64,000 nucleotides of DNA from positions 153,172 through 217,171 of the forward strand of contig CBDHDU010000029.1 of the NCBI GenBank assembly GCA_965261725.1. The letters are read 5' to 3'. Below, piece by piece: positions 37,626-46,651 of this stretch. The notes under the pieces are model-generated. The model made no database searches and was not told the DNA's origin. It saw nothing but the letters and a program-made list of their open reading frames with translations. The position numbers were made by a program, and so were the translations under genes. The DNA comes from CANDOC01 sp965261725. GTDB lineage: Bacteria > Pseudomonadota > Gammaproteobacteria > Pseudomonadales > Endozoicomonadaceae. Within the stretch, counting starts at the first letter, position 1; every line of letters starts with the position of its first letter.

Positions 37626-37836
37626 TTGGACACACCTTAATGGGCTGCAATATTACCCGTGTTTGTGTGTCCGGAGAACTATAACCACTTCATTTACGAT
37701 AGCAAGGAGGGTGACGATAATCTGAAACTCGGGATCAAGTTGACTCATAACAAGCGTTGGTCAGAGAAGAACTGTATTTGAAAATGACACAAAATCACGA
37801 AAATACCAGCTTATTGTGAGGGTGCTGAATAGTTAC

Positions 37837-39372
37837 GATGGCTCCACTGCTTCAATTGATTTTGCAAACGAACTCTTTGTTCTTGCATCACGAAGACAAA
37901 AGCCAAAAAAAAAACGAGTTCAATTAGAAGAACGAAAAAGTACACTTAAGACTGCAGCACGAGCATCCGACCTTAGAGATCAGACACAGCAAGATCTCGG
38001 CGCACAGGGTTCATTTATGCAAGCATATAAAAGTATAATCTCAGTCACACATTACGAAGAACTGATGGATTATCACCATAGCCAAACAGGAAAACCTGAT
38101 CTCGTTGCTACATGTCCACACGAAATGCTAAATAAATTTGCTTTACCAATAGTTGAAACTCAACTTCTTATGGAGCATTTGGCTGTATCCCCTCAAACAG
38201 CACTATATAGACTAAGAGCTCTTAGCCTGAAAAATCATCTCAAGGTTTTGGCCAGCAATGGTTATGATGACTGGATTGACAGGCAATTTAGAACCCAACT
38301 CTGGAATGAAACATTTGACACACAATATTGCAGAGCAATCGTATCAAATGAAGATCCCAAGACTAAGACAGAAGATCTAATCGATATAACTGACATCATG
38401 AATGACAATATCAGAACCGCCTTGGGTCAAATTATTGCAGATTTATCCACACCTCTTAAAATGCGCTTAAAACATCAGGGGATAGAGCTCGCTGAAAACA
38501 CACATTTAAGAGATCAATATGATTTATTCAAGGATTTTTTGAGCATAACATTAAGAGCAACATTCTATCCAAAATCACCTGAAAACATCCGGCGTCGTCA
38601 AATGATGATTGTTGCAATTAGCCACTGGATTGAATTTGGTACCTCAATAATACCGGACTCACTTATCCCGTACGCACGTCAATTTCAGTTTCTACTGCAC
38701 AGTAAACACCCTGACGGAGTCCCTCAACTTCACCCCAAATCCATCCCTCCGCGACTTTTTCCTGTTGTAATGGAGTGGATGAAACCTGTGACATGCCAAC
38801 TGCAATGGTCTCCTAAAGAAGAATACCTTCAAGCTTGCCAGACCCTACCAAAGCTTGAGGATGTACCGTCGGAAATGAGAGCGCCGACTGAAAATTATAC
38901 GCCCTGCAAATATCTGAAATTAGTAACTGATAGCTACAGGAAAAAGCACTGCGAACACCCTAAAGGCATGACCGATGCAGGATGGCTTTACTTTGTGGAA
39001 GTTACAAGACATCAGAAAAACACCCCATTAACAGAGAAAATGGCCATAGGACTTGATGGATTATTCAAATATTTTGAACTCATTATAGATCATGCAGAAA
39101 ATGAGGCAAAAAGCACCCTAGTCGAGCTTTGTGATCAAGTAGGGCAAAGTCTATTCGAAATCTATTCCGACCTGATCGACTCAGAAGAAAAGATCAGTGA
39201 CCTTAATGATAAATCACAAACCTTACTTGCCAGCTTAAAAATAGTGGATAGTATTATTACACCGGAAATTGAAGACCCCCAAACAACCATTTGTACCTTG
39301 GGACATTTGCTTGGAGTCCAGATTGGTCTTTCTAATGTTTCTGCAGCTCCCAAAGAAGAACATGAAAATTAG
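37837..39372 (+). pseudogene. Exported protein of unknown function, C-terminal part (split by IS66)
   Basis: This continues the gene of 32634 (reading QDGS-TASIDFANEL across the repaired junction) and supplies 509 codons. It begins with a strongly basic segment RRQKPKKKRVQLEERK (residues 235-250 of the rejoined protein) that contains PKKKRV, close to the SV40-type nuclear import signal. A mostly helical region without recognisable domains follows (e.g. LLMEHLAVSPQTALYRLRAL; ENIRRRQMMIVAISHWIEFG). The frame seen from 37816 has seven codons read from IS66. Codon usage is AT-richer than the neighbouring housekeeping genes. Confidence 0.78.
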
Positions 39373-39418
39373 AAATTAAAGCTGTGCCTTTACACAAATC
39401 AAAACGTTTATTCTGTAC

Positions 39419-39440
39419 ACCCCGGTATCTTTACCGGGGA
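39419..39440. repeat. Hairpin between convergent genes
   Basis: CCCCGGTA and TACCGGGG form an 8-bp stem with a 6-base loop between the end of the split gene (39372) and the end of folC (39459). There is no T-run on either side, so its action as a terminator is uncertain. Confidence 0.45.
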
Positions 39441-39458
39441 TTAAGCAGATTTAGATTT

Positions 39459-40733
39459 TTAGCCGCCAATTGAGATCAATACTTCAGAAATCACAGTAAA
39501 TGATCCGAACACTATAATCAGGTCATCAACCGAAGATGCTTCTTTTGCTCCTGAATATGCTTTCTCTATCGTCGAAGCCTTATAAATATTATTTTTTCGA
39601 TCCTGAAAAGTCTCCAACTGTACAATATCCAGTGCTCTCGGTGACTGCGGAGTACTAATGAACCACTCAGCAACCAAAGGCAAAAGCGGCCTTAGCACTC
39701 CTTCAACATCTTTATCATCTAAAATCCCAAAAACGGCCAACGCCCGCCCTTTCACCGGATTCGCTTTCAGCCTTGAAGCCAACAACTCCGCCGCCTGCGA
39801 ATTATGCGCCACATCCAGAATCACCGGAATCTGCTCACCACGATCATTAGTTACTGTCTGAGTTTGAAAACGCCCAGCCAGTCGGGCATTCTGAATACCC
39901 TGACGAATGTACTCAGCTGAAATATCCAGCCCGGTAAACTGCAATGCCTGAATAACTGTCGCCGCATTATCCAGCGGTAGTTCCGGGTACGGAATCTCTT
40001 CAATGGTTATCTTGTTACCGCAGCTGCCATACCCCATCCACAACCAATCATCAGGCGCACGGATTATGTCAAACTCGTATCCCCGGCGATATAGTGGAGC
40101 TTCGACTTCAATCGCAACCGTTTCAATTGACTTGGGGGCATCAGCCTGACCACTGACTGCTGGTGTATCCGCCCTGAATATCCCGGCTTTTTCGCGAGCG
40201 ATACCTTCCAGATCGCTGCCCAGCCATTGCTCATGATCACGGGCAATAGACGTCACAATAGAAATATCAGGATCAATCATATTGACAGCATCCAGACGAC
40301 CGCCCAAACCTATTTCCAGCAATGCCACGTCCAGTTCGGCGTCACTGAATATCAACAGCGCTGCCAGTGCCGTGAATTCAAAATAACTGAGAAAAGTATC
40401 AGCCTGGGCTCTAGTAATTCGGTTAAAGGTATTGCAGATAGCCTCATCCGATGCCTGCTCGCCGTTAACAACAATGCGTTCGTTGTAACGCAGGAAGTGA
40501 GGTGAGGTAAAACAAGCCGTTTTATAACCAGCGCTGCACAGAATATTATCAAGATAGCAAACAGTGCTGCCCTTGCCATTGGTACCGGCAACCGTAATGA
40601 CCAGTGGCGCCGGTTTATTAAGTTCCAGCCTGTCGGCCACACTTTGAATACGCTCCAGACCAAATTTCATTTCATGTTCCGGCTGGCGGGTTTCCAGCCA
40701 GTTAAGCCACTCACCCAGCGTTTCAAACTGCAT
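39459..40733 (-). CDS. folC: Bifunctional dihydrofolate/folylpolyglutamate synthase
   Basis: FolC (424 residues) adds glutamate to dihydropteroate and to folates. The Mur-ligase type ATP-binding loop is VTVAGTNGKGSTVCYLDNIL (about 43-62). Also visible are SPHFLRYNERI, LEIGLGGRLDAVN (Mg and substrate region, about 140-152), ARDHEQWLG and the C-terminal domain with VILDVAHN (about 298). The length is usual. It follows accD by 131 bases with a terminator between. Its old neighbour dedD is now 7 kb away because of inserted DNA. Confidence 0.96.
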   Translation of the reverse strand: MQFETLGEWLNWLETRQPEHEMKFGLERIQSVADRLELNKPAPLVITVAGTNGKGSTVCYLDNILCSAGYKTACFTSPHFLRYNERIVVNGEQASDEAICNTFNRITRAQADTFLSYFEFTALAALLIFSDAELDVALLEIGLGGRLDAVNMIDPDISIVTSIARDHEQWLGSDLEGIAREKAGIFRADTPAVSGQADAPKSIETVAIEVEAPLYRRGYEFDIIRAPDDWLWMGYGSCGNKITIEEIPYPELPLDNAATVIQALQFTGLDISAEYIRQGIQNARLAGRFQTQTVTNDRGEQIPVILDVAHNSQAAELLASRLKANPVKGRALAVFGILDDKDVEGVLRPLLPLVAEWFISTPQSPRALDIVQLETFQDRKNNIYKASTIEKAYSGAKEASSVDDLIIVFGSFTVISEVLISIGG

Positions 40734-40811
40734 TGCGTATTCAATCCTGGACAGGTTTTCAAGAGTTCCCGTTTACTTTAGAAGATAAACCGGATATTGG
40801 AGAGGTATATA

Positions 40812-40846
40812 CAAACAAGGCCACTGTTTTGCAACAGCGGCCTTGT
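40812..40846 (-). terminator. Intrinsic terminator after accD
   Basis: ACAAGGCCACTGTT and AACAGCGGCCTTGT pair (one mismatch) around TTGC. On the minus strand the stem is followed by TTTGTATAT. It lies just beyond the accD stop. Confidence 0.7.
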
Positions 40847-40864
40847 AAACATCAGGACATATAA

Positions 40865-41773
40865 TCAGACAGCCGGGAAATCCAGGGGCTGCTGACTATC
40901 AGCAACCGGCGGCTGCTGACGGCGATAGTGCAGCAGGTAACGGCACATGCGGGACAAGGTTTCACGCATATCACTGCGCTTGACGATCATATCAATCGCC
41001 CCGTGTTCCAGCAGGAATTCACTGCGCTGGAAACCTTCCGGCAATTTTTCACGTACGGTCTGTTCGATAACCCGCGGACCGGCAAAGCCGATCAATGCAT
41101 TAGGTTCAGCAATATTCAGGTCGCCCAGCATTGCCAGACTCGCAGAAACACCACCGTATACCGGATCAGTCAGTACGGAAATATAAGGAATACCATTCTG
41201 CTTCAGTTTTTCCAGTGCGGCACTGGTTTTCGCCATCTGCATCAGGGAGAACAAAGCTTCCTGCATACGGGCACCACCACTCGCGGAGAAACAGATCAGC
41301 GTACGCTTTTCTGCCAGCGCCAGTTCAGCCGCCTGAACAAACTTCTCACCAACGATAGTTCCCATGGAACCACCCATAAAGGCAAATTCAAAGGCTACCA
41401 TCACGACAGGCTGCCCCTGCACAGTGCCTTTCATAACCAGCAGCGCGTCTTTTTCGCCGGTCTGCTTCTGAGCCTGTACCAGACGATCCTTATATTTTTT
41501 AGTATCCCTGAACTTCAGACGATCCTGTGGTTCCAGATCCGCGGCGATTTCTTCACGACCTTCCTCGTCCAGCATATATTCCAGACGGGTACGGGCACTG
41601 ATCCGCATATGATGTTCACACTTGGGGCAAACATCCAGATTCTTCTCAAGTTCAGGGCGATACAGAACTGCTTCACATTTGACACATTTCTTCCAGAGAC
41701 CTTCAGGCACACTACTCGGACCTGAACCCTCTGAACGTGACATTGATGGCAGCAATTTATCCAGCCAGCTCAC
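40865..41773 (-). CDS. accD: Acetyl-CoA carboxylase carboxyltransferase subunit beta
   Basis: AccD (302 residues) forms with AccA the carboxyltransferase that makes malonyl-CoA for fatty acid synthesis. The N-terminal zinc ribbon has four Cys (CVKCEAVLY and CPKCEHHMRI, about 31-56), and the crotonase-like domain has MGGSMGTIVGEKF and SASGGARMQEALFSLMQM (about 160-178), the oxyanion region. It is placed between trpA and folC as I recall from many gammaproteobacteria. Confidence 0.97.
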   Translation of the reverse strand: MSWLDKLLPSMSRSEGSGPSSVPEGLWKKCVKCEAVLYRPELEKNLDVCPKCEHHMRISARTRLEYMLDEEGREEIAADLEPQDRLKFRDTKKYKDRLVQAQKQTGEKDALLVMKGTVQGQPVVMVAFEFAFMGGSMGTIVGEKFVQAAELALAEKRTLICFSASGGARMQEALFSLMQMAKTSAALEKLKQNGIPYISVLTDPVYGGVSASLAMLGDLNIAEPNALIGFAGPRVIEQTVREKLPEGFQRSEFLLEHGAIDMIVKRSDMRETLSRMCRYLLHYRRQQPPVADSQQPLDFPAV

Positions 41774-41837
41774 TATTTAACTCCCGTTACTGATAAGGGC
41801 GCCACGATGGTAGAATCATGACAGCCCTGCATCATTA

Positions 41838-42653
41838 TTATCCATTGTCTATCGCTGCGCGCATCGCCGCCAGCTTTTCCCCCACACGGGTGACCGCTGT
41901 CTCCGGCTGACCAGCTTCTGCAGCTGCAGCAATTTCCTTAACCAGAACACTTCCCACAATGGCGCCATCTGACGTGCTGGAAATCGCACGGGCAGACGGG
42001 CCATCAGAGATACCGAAACCTACCGCTACCGGCAGGTCTGTAAACTGTCGAATATGCTTCACCCGCTGGCTGACTTCCTCGGTGTTCAGCGTTGAGGAGC
42101 CGGTTACACCTTTGAGTGATACATAGTAGAGATAACCACTACCCTGATCGCAGATCTTGCGGATACGTTCATCCGTTGTCGTCGGTGCAATCAGGAAAAT
42201 CAGATCAATATTCTTTGCCTGCAGCTTCTGACGGAACTGACCGGCAGCTTCCGGCGGCAAATCAACTCCCAGCAAGCCGTCAATGCCAGCTTCTGCTGCC
42301 GCGTCCACAAATACGTCATAACCCATGACTTCAATCGGGTTAAGGTAGCCCATCAGTACTACTGGTGTCGTTTTATCGGATTCACGGAAAGCTTTGACAC
42401 TTTCCAGCACCCAGCGCAAAGATGCACCGTTTTTCAGCGCCCGCAGATGTGCCTGCTGAATCACCACGCCATCAGCCGTCGGGTCAGAAAACGGAATGCC
42501 GAGTTCGATAATATCGGCACCCTGCTCCACCATACCGTGCATCATGCCGACGGTATGTTCCATACTCGGATCACCGGCAGTGAAATAAGGAATCAGTGCT
42601 TTGCGACCTTCGGTTCGCAGCTTTTCAAAACAGGTTTGAATACGGCTCATCAC
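41838..42653 (-). CDS. trpA: Tryptophan synthase alpha chain
   Basis: TrpA (271 residues) splits indole-3-glycerol phosphate to indole, which is channelled to TrpB. The TIM barrel shows the catalytic Glu in DIIELGIPFSDPTADG (about 50-65) and the catalytic Asp in GLLGVDLPPEAA (about 128). The phosphate-binding end VGFGISDGPSARAI is complete. It starts nine bases after trpB. Either of two adjacent ATG codons (MMSRIQ) may be used. Confidence 0.97.
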   Translation of the reverse strand: MMSRIQTCFEKLRTEGRKALIPYFTAGDPSMEHTVGMMHGMVEQGADIIELGIPFSDPTADGVVIQQAHLRALKNGASLRWVLESVKAFRESDKTTPVVLMGYLNPIEVMGYDVFVDAAAEAGIDGLLGVDLPPEAAGQFRQKLQAKNIDLIFLIAPTTTDERIRKICDQGSGYLYYVSLKGVTGSSTLNTEEVSQRVKHIRQFTDLPVAVGFGISDGPSARAISSTSDGAIVGSVLVKEIAAAAEAGQPETAVTRVGEKLAAMRAAIDNG

Positions 42654-42662
42654 TGTACTCCC

Positions 42663-43949
42663 TTACACATCAATGCCGTCAATGGCGGCAACGGTATGAA
42701 TATCTTTATCACCGCGACCGGACAGGTTGACGATAATAATCTCGTCTTTACCCATAGTCGGTGCCAGTTTTTCAACATGCGCCAGCGCATGACTGCTTTC
42801 CAGAGCCGGCATAATGCCTTCCATCTGGGTCAGGCCACGGAATGCTGCCAGTGCTTCATCGTCGGTCACATCAACATATTCCGCACGACCGCACTCTTTC
42901 AGCCATGCATGTTCAGGACCTACGCCCGGATAGTCGAGACCGGCAGAAACAGAATGGCTCTCAATAATCTGACCATCTTCATCAGCCATCAGGCAGGTAC
43001 GGTTACCGTGCAATACGCCAGTACGACCACCAGCACTTAAGCGTGCTGCATGACGGCCGGTGGAAACACCTTCACCACCCGCTTCAACACCGATAATACG
43101 AACACTTTCTTCCGGAACAAATTCGTGGAACAAGCCCATCGCGTTAGAACCACCACCGACACAGGCAACAACGGCATCCGGCAGGCGACCTTCCTGAGCC
43201 AGAATCTGCTGCTTGGCTTCGCGGCCAATCACACTTTGGAAAGCACGAACCATCTTCGGATACGGACGTGGACCAACAACAGTACCCAGAATGTAGAAAG
43301 TATCATCAACGTTCGCCGCCCAGTCGCGCATGGCTTCATTGATAGAATCTTTCAGGGTTTTGGAACCGTGCTCAACCGGTACCACTTTGGCACCCAGCAG
43401 TTTCATACGATAAACGTTCAAAGCCTGACGACGCACATCTTCCGCGCCCATATAGACAATACATTCCAGACCCAGACGTGCGGCGACAGTCGCTGTTGCC
43501 ACACCGTGCTGACCGGCCCCGGTTTCGGCAATAATTCGGGTTTTACCCATATGCTTCGCTAATAGCGCCTGACCGATAGCGTGATTAATCTTGTGCGCAC
43601 CGGTGTGATTCAAATCTTCGCGCTTCAGATAAATACGGGCACCACCCAGTGTTTTGGACCAGCGTTCAGCATAGTAAAGCGGCGACGGGCGACCCACGTA
43701 ATGCTGCAGGTCACGGTCAAAATCAGCCTGAAAACCGGGGCTTCGCCACAGGGTTTCAAAGTTGTCTTCCAGCTCCTGCAGGGCACCCATCAGGGTTTCT
43801 GCCGCATAGCGACCACCGAATTGACCAAAATAGCCTTCCAGATCCGGCGTATTCAGCCAGGGCTTGTCTTCAGCGCCCTGGTTCATTAATGCACTTTCTA
43901 CGGTCAACTGTTCTTCACTTGGTTTGCTGTTACGCATTTTGTCCGGCAT
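42663..43949 (-). CDS. trpB: Tryptophan synthase beta chain
   Basis: TrpB (428 residues) condenses indole with serine using PLP. The PLP lysine is in LNHTGAHKINHAIGQ (about 118), the phosphate-binding loop in VACVGGGSNAMG (about 262), and the C-terminal LEGIMPALESSHA is like the family. The N-terminus carries about 30 extra residues (MPDKMRNSKPSEEQLTVES...) compared with short bacterial TrpB; the start overlaps the trpF end by 20 bases, which supports translational coupling, although a later Met (ALMNQGAE) could be used. Confidence 0.96.
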   Translation of the reverse strand: MPDKMRNSKPSEEQLTVESALMNQGAEDKPWLNTPDLEGYFGQFGGRYAAETLMGALQELEDNFETLWRSPGFQADFDRDLQHYVGRPSPLYYAERWSKTLGGARIYLKREDLNHTGAHKINHAIGQALLAKHMGKTRIIAETGAGQHGVATATVAARLGLECIVYMGAEDVRRQALNVYRMKLLGAKVVPVEHGSKTLKDSINEAMRDWAANVDDTFYILGTVVGPRPYPKMVRAFQSVIGREAKQQILAQEGRLPDAVVACVGGGSNAMGLFHEFVPEESVRIIGVEAGGEGVSTGRHAARLSAGGRTGVLHGNRTCLMADEDGQIIESHSVSAGLDYPGVGPEHAWLKECGRAEYVDVTDDEALAAFRGLTQMEGIMPALESSHALAHVEKLAPTMGKDEIIIVNLSGRGDKDIHTVAAIDGIDV

Positions 43950-44565
43950 TGAGCACCTCGTTTACAAATGCCGTGATTTTTACCGCGTCCTTGACGCCCT
44001 TGCTCTGCTCCACCCCTCCGCTGACATCAACGGCCCAGGGTTTCACCTGCTGGATGGCGGCTGCCACATTGGAGGGGTTCAGCCCGCCTGCCAGTACCAC
44101 CGGTTTTGCCAGATCAGCCGGGATCAGTTCCCAGTCGAAGGTGGCACCGGTTCCGCCCGGTAATCCGGGCTGGTAGGCATCCAGCAGTAATGCTGAAGCC
44201 GTATTATAGCGTTCTGCTTCAGCATGTAAGTCAGTTTCAGGCTTTACCCGGATCGCTTTCATCCAGGGCTTGCCGAAACCGGCACAGGTTTCCGGTGATT
44301 CCTTACCGTGGAACTGCAGAATATCCAGTGGCACCTGCTGCAGAATCTGCTCGATTTCCTCAGCAGTTGCATCCACAAACAGCCCGACGGTGGTCACAAA
44401 GGGTGGCAGCTGTTCTACGATACGGCAAGCCTGCTCAGGCTCAACGTAGCGGGAACTGGGCTTCCAGAATACCAGTCCGATCGCATCGGCACCGGCATTG
44501 GCAGCATTCAGGCCATCCTCAATGCGGGTAATGCCACAGATTTTGGTGCGTACCCGGCCTATCAT
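43930..44565 (-). CDS. trpF: Phosphoribosylanthranilate isomerase
   Basis: TrpF (211 residues) carries out the third committed step of tryptophan synthesis. Signature KICGITRIEDG with the catalytic Cys (about 9), GLVFWKPSSRYV, QFHGKESPE, and the catalytic Asp in ALLLDAYQPGLPGGTG (about 132-147). The phosphate-binding end AGGLNPSNV and DVSGGVEQSKGVKD are present. It forms trpFBA with the two genes after it, between truA and accD. Confidence 0.97.
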   Translation of the reverse strand: MIGRVRTKICGITRIEDGLNAANAGADAIGLVFWKPSSRYVEPEQACRIVEQLPPFVTTVGLFVDATAEEIEQILQQVPLDILQFHGKESPETCAGFGKPWMKAIRVKPETDLHAEAERYNTASALLLDAYQPGLPGGTGATFDWELIPADLAKPVVLAGGLNPSNVAAAIQQVKPWAVDVSGGVEQSKGVKDAVKITAFVNEVLNAGQNA

Positions 44566-44606
44566 CCGTAAACTCCTGCGCCAAAAAAAGAAGAAGATGG
44601 TAACAG

Positions 44607-45440
44607 TTAGTTGCCGGGCGTATCCAGCAATGGGCTGATAAACGCCGGCCCCGGTTGTAATACCGGTAATTCAAACTGTTCCGGATAGCCCACTTCCGCA
44701 AAGTAGAGCCCCCATGGTGGCGCCGTAACGCCGCCCTGGGCGCGGTCTCTGGCTTCCAGCACCTGCTGCGCCCAGACGGGTTCGCGCTTGCCGCTGCCAA
44801 TGGCCATTAATACACCGGCAATATTACGAATCATATGATGCAGGAAGGCATTGGCCTTTACATCGATAACAATCATATCGCCGTAACGGTTTACATTCAG
44901 ATGCATAATGTTGCGAACCGGATTCTTTGCCTGACATTGCACTGCCCGGTAAGAAGTGAAGTCGTGCTCACCCACCAGATAATTCGCTGCATGCTGCATC
45001 CGCTGTTCATCCAGCGGACGATGATTCCAGGTCACACCTTTTGCCAGATGTGCCGAACGAATCGGGGCGTTATAAATCACATAGCGGTAACGACGCCACT
45101 GGGCACCAAAGCGGGCATGAAAACTGTTGTCGACAGGTTTAACCCAACGGATCGCCACACTGTCCGGCAGATTGGTATTGGCGCCAAAACACCAGCCACG
45201 CATCGGGCGTACGGCAGACGTATCGAAATGGATAATCTGGTTACAGCCATGAACACCGGCATCGGTACGACCGGAACAGACGACAGATACCGGATGATCG
45301 GCCACTTTGCTCAGCGCCTTTTCAACTGCAGCCTGTATTGTCGGCAAACCGGATTTGAGTGACTGCCAGCCATGATAAAGAGCACCATCGTACTCTACAC
45401 AAGCTGCCAGCCGCTGGCTTTCTACTTCTTGATCACTCAT
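44607..45440 (-). CDS. truA: tRNA pseudouridine(38-40) synthase
   Basis: TruA (277 residues) makes pseudouridine at positions 38-40 of the anticodon arm of many tRNAs. The catalytic Asp is in VCSGRTDAGVHGCNQ (about 60), and CVEYDGALYHGWQ opens the fold; FLHHMIRNIAGVL near 205 is also typical. It precedes trpF by 41 bases. A terminator-like hairpin and an IS630 element now separate it from fimV upstream. Confidence 0.96.
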   Translation of the reverse strand: MSDQEVESQRLAACVEYDGALYHGWQSLKSGLPTIQAAVEKALSKVADHPVSVVCSGRTDAGVHGCNQIIHFDTSAVRPMRGWCFGANTNLPDSVAIRWVKPVDNSFHARFGAQWRRYRYVIYNAPIRSAHLAKGVTWNHRPLDEQRMQHAANYLVGEHDFTSYRAVQCQAKNPVRNIMHLNVNRYGDMIVIDVKANAFLHHMIRNIAGVLMAIGSGKREPVWAQQVLEARDRAQGGVTAPPWGLYFAEVGYPEQFELPVLQPGPAFISPLLDTPGN

Positions 45441-45469
45441 TAGCGGGGAAACATCATCTCGCTTAAAAA

Positions 45470-45503
45470 GACAAAACCTTCTGCCCGTAACGAGTAGAAG
45501 GTT
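45470..45503 (-). terminator. Terminator-like hairpin between fimV and truA
   Basis: AACCTTCT and AGAAGGTT (45475-45482 and 45496-45503) pair. On the minus strand they are followed by TTTTGTCTTTTT. It would end transcripts coming from fimV before truA. Confidence 0.65.
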
Positions 45504-45544
45504 CTTTAAACCACTCTATCTTAACAGTCTGAAAACGGCTTTTA

Positions 45545-46643
45545 TACCTGAGTGAATTCAAGATGCCGGATTTAACCGCTGGAAATTATCGTTAATCCTG
45601 CTGCCCAAGGAAGAACCGATTTCGGGCAATGTCACGTCCAGAAAATGATTAATCTTTTCCCGGAATTCTTTTGCCTGAGCGAAGTATTCATTATTCCGGG
45701 CATACTCATTCATCACCTTCCATAATCGCTCAATGGGGTTCAGGTTTGGACTGTAAGGGGGGAGGTAATGAAGCTTTATTCCCAGCTCTTCCGCCTCTTT
45801 CACTACCTCCTGTGAACGATGGTAACCGGCACCATCAAGCACCATGTGAATAACGTTCATGGATGAATAGTTATCCCGAACTTTCTTGAAAAACTCGGTA
45901 ACCGCTTCACTGTTAACCGTATCAAATTGACCGAAAACAGCAGCTTCAATATTGTCCAGATCAATCGCACCGATAATGTTCAGCCGAGTACGGCTACCTG
46001 TCGTATTAATGATTTTATCAATCCCTTTTCGAATCCACCCGGAAGTGATTTTGGTCGCTTGTGTCGGGTGTACCGCATCCATGAATAGTATCACCTCGTC
46101 CTCTGGTAGCGTGGCTTTCAAGGCTTCATAGTGCTCCACAAAACCAGCCTGCTTATCAACATCAGCCTTGTGCGGTACGCCCTTTGGCTTTTTGTAGGTA
46201 AAGCCTTTTTGGTGCAGCCACTTGTTCAGGCCTGATACGGTATATTTGATACCCCAGCGATCGGTAATATAGGCGACGATCTGATGGACGTGTGCGTAAG
46301 TATATTCAGAAAGGTGTTCGACCAGTTGCCGAGTTTGCTCATCACTCAGGCGGCTTTCACTCCCCCCGTTCTCCGGCCTGAGCTTTTCCTTTTCCAGATA
46401 GGCGTCCAGATGGCGACAAATAGTGTATTCACTTTTTCTCAATGCCTGAGCGATAGCAGACGGTGACCACCCTTCAGACCTGAGCAAAACAGCCTTGATA
46501 CGATCACACTCCCGTGCATCTCGCGATGTTTTGTGGCGAGATTCCAAGGCTACTTTTTGTTGGGCTGTCAGGGTGATTTTCGGCATGTTCGTACAATGTT
46601 GAAAATCGGCTGGAAAATCAAGCAACTTCAATGATCATGGGTA
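45545..46643 (-). mobile_element. IS630-family element, copy C
   Basis: 1099 bp, practically identical to copies A and B, flanked by TA (45543-45544 and 46644-46645). It is inserted between the fimV stop (eight bases away) and truA. Confidence 0.93.
45558..46586 (-). CDS. IS630-family transposase (copy C)
   Basis: This encodes the same protein as copies A and B: helix-turn-helix followed by FMDAVHPTQATK, MVLDGAGYHRSQEV and LPPYSPNLNPIERLW. A silent base change in the Glu-Cys-Asp region (CACTCCCG against CATTCCCG on the plus strand) is the only difference I noticed, so the three copies spread very recently. It is read in the same direction as fimV and truA. Confidence 0.93.
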   Translation of the reverse strand: MPKITLTAQQKVALESRHKTSRDARECDRIKAVLLRSEGWSPSAIAQALRKSEYTICRHLDAYLEKEKLRPENGGSESRLSDEQTRQLVEHLSEYTYAHVHQIVAYITDRWGIKYTVSGLNKWLHQKGFTYKKPKGVPHKADVDKQAGFVEHYEALKATLPEDEVILFMDAVHPTQATKITSGWIRKGIDKIINTTGSRTRLNIIGAIDLDNIEAAVFGQFDTVNSEAVTEFFKKVRDNYSSMNVIHMVLDGAGYHRSQEVVKEAEELGIKLHYLPPYSPNLNPIERLWKVMNEYARNNEYFAQAKEFREKINHFLDVTLPEIGSSLGSRINDNFQRLNPAS

Positions 46644-46651
46644 TATATACG

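Larger units (their letters stand above)
34771..37680 (-). mobile_element. IS3-family element containing IS1380
   Basis: The inverted ends AGTTTTCCGGACAC (34771) and AGTTCTCCGGACAC (read backwards from 37680) bound the element. Without IS1380 and its duplication it is 1233 bp. No target duplication is obvious (GCAAG on the left, ATAAC on the right), yet exact removal restores the IS66 transposase frame. It interrupts IS66 tnpC. Confidence 0.92.
33290..37836 (-). mobile_element. IS66-family element containing IS3 and IS1380
   Basis: The inverted ends GTAACTATTCAGCACCC (33290, and read backwards from 37836) are flanked by a perfect 8-bp duplication GATGGCTC (33282-33289 and 37837-37844), the length typical of IS66. 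Without the nested elements it is 1637 bp and carries only tnpC, as in single-gene IS66 relatives. It splits the exported-protein gene that starts at 32634. Confidence 0.96.

Noticed and set aside
41838..44565. trpF-trpB-trpA between truA and accD as an odd insertion
   Set aside because: This arrangement occurs in many gammaproteobacteria and is likely ancestral.
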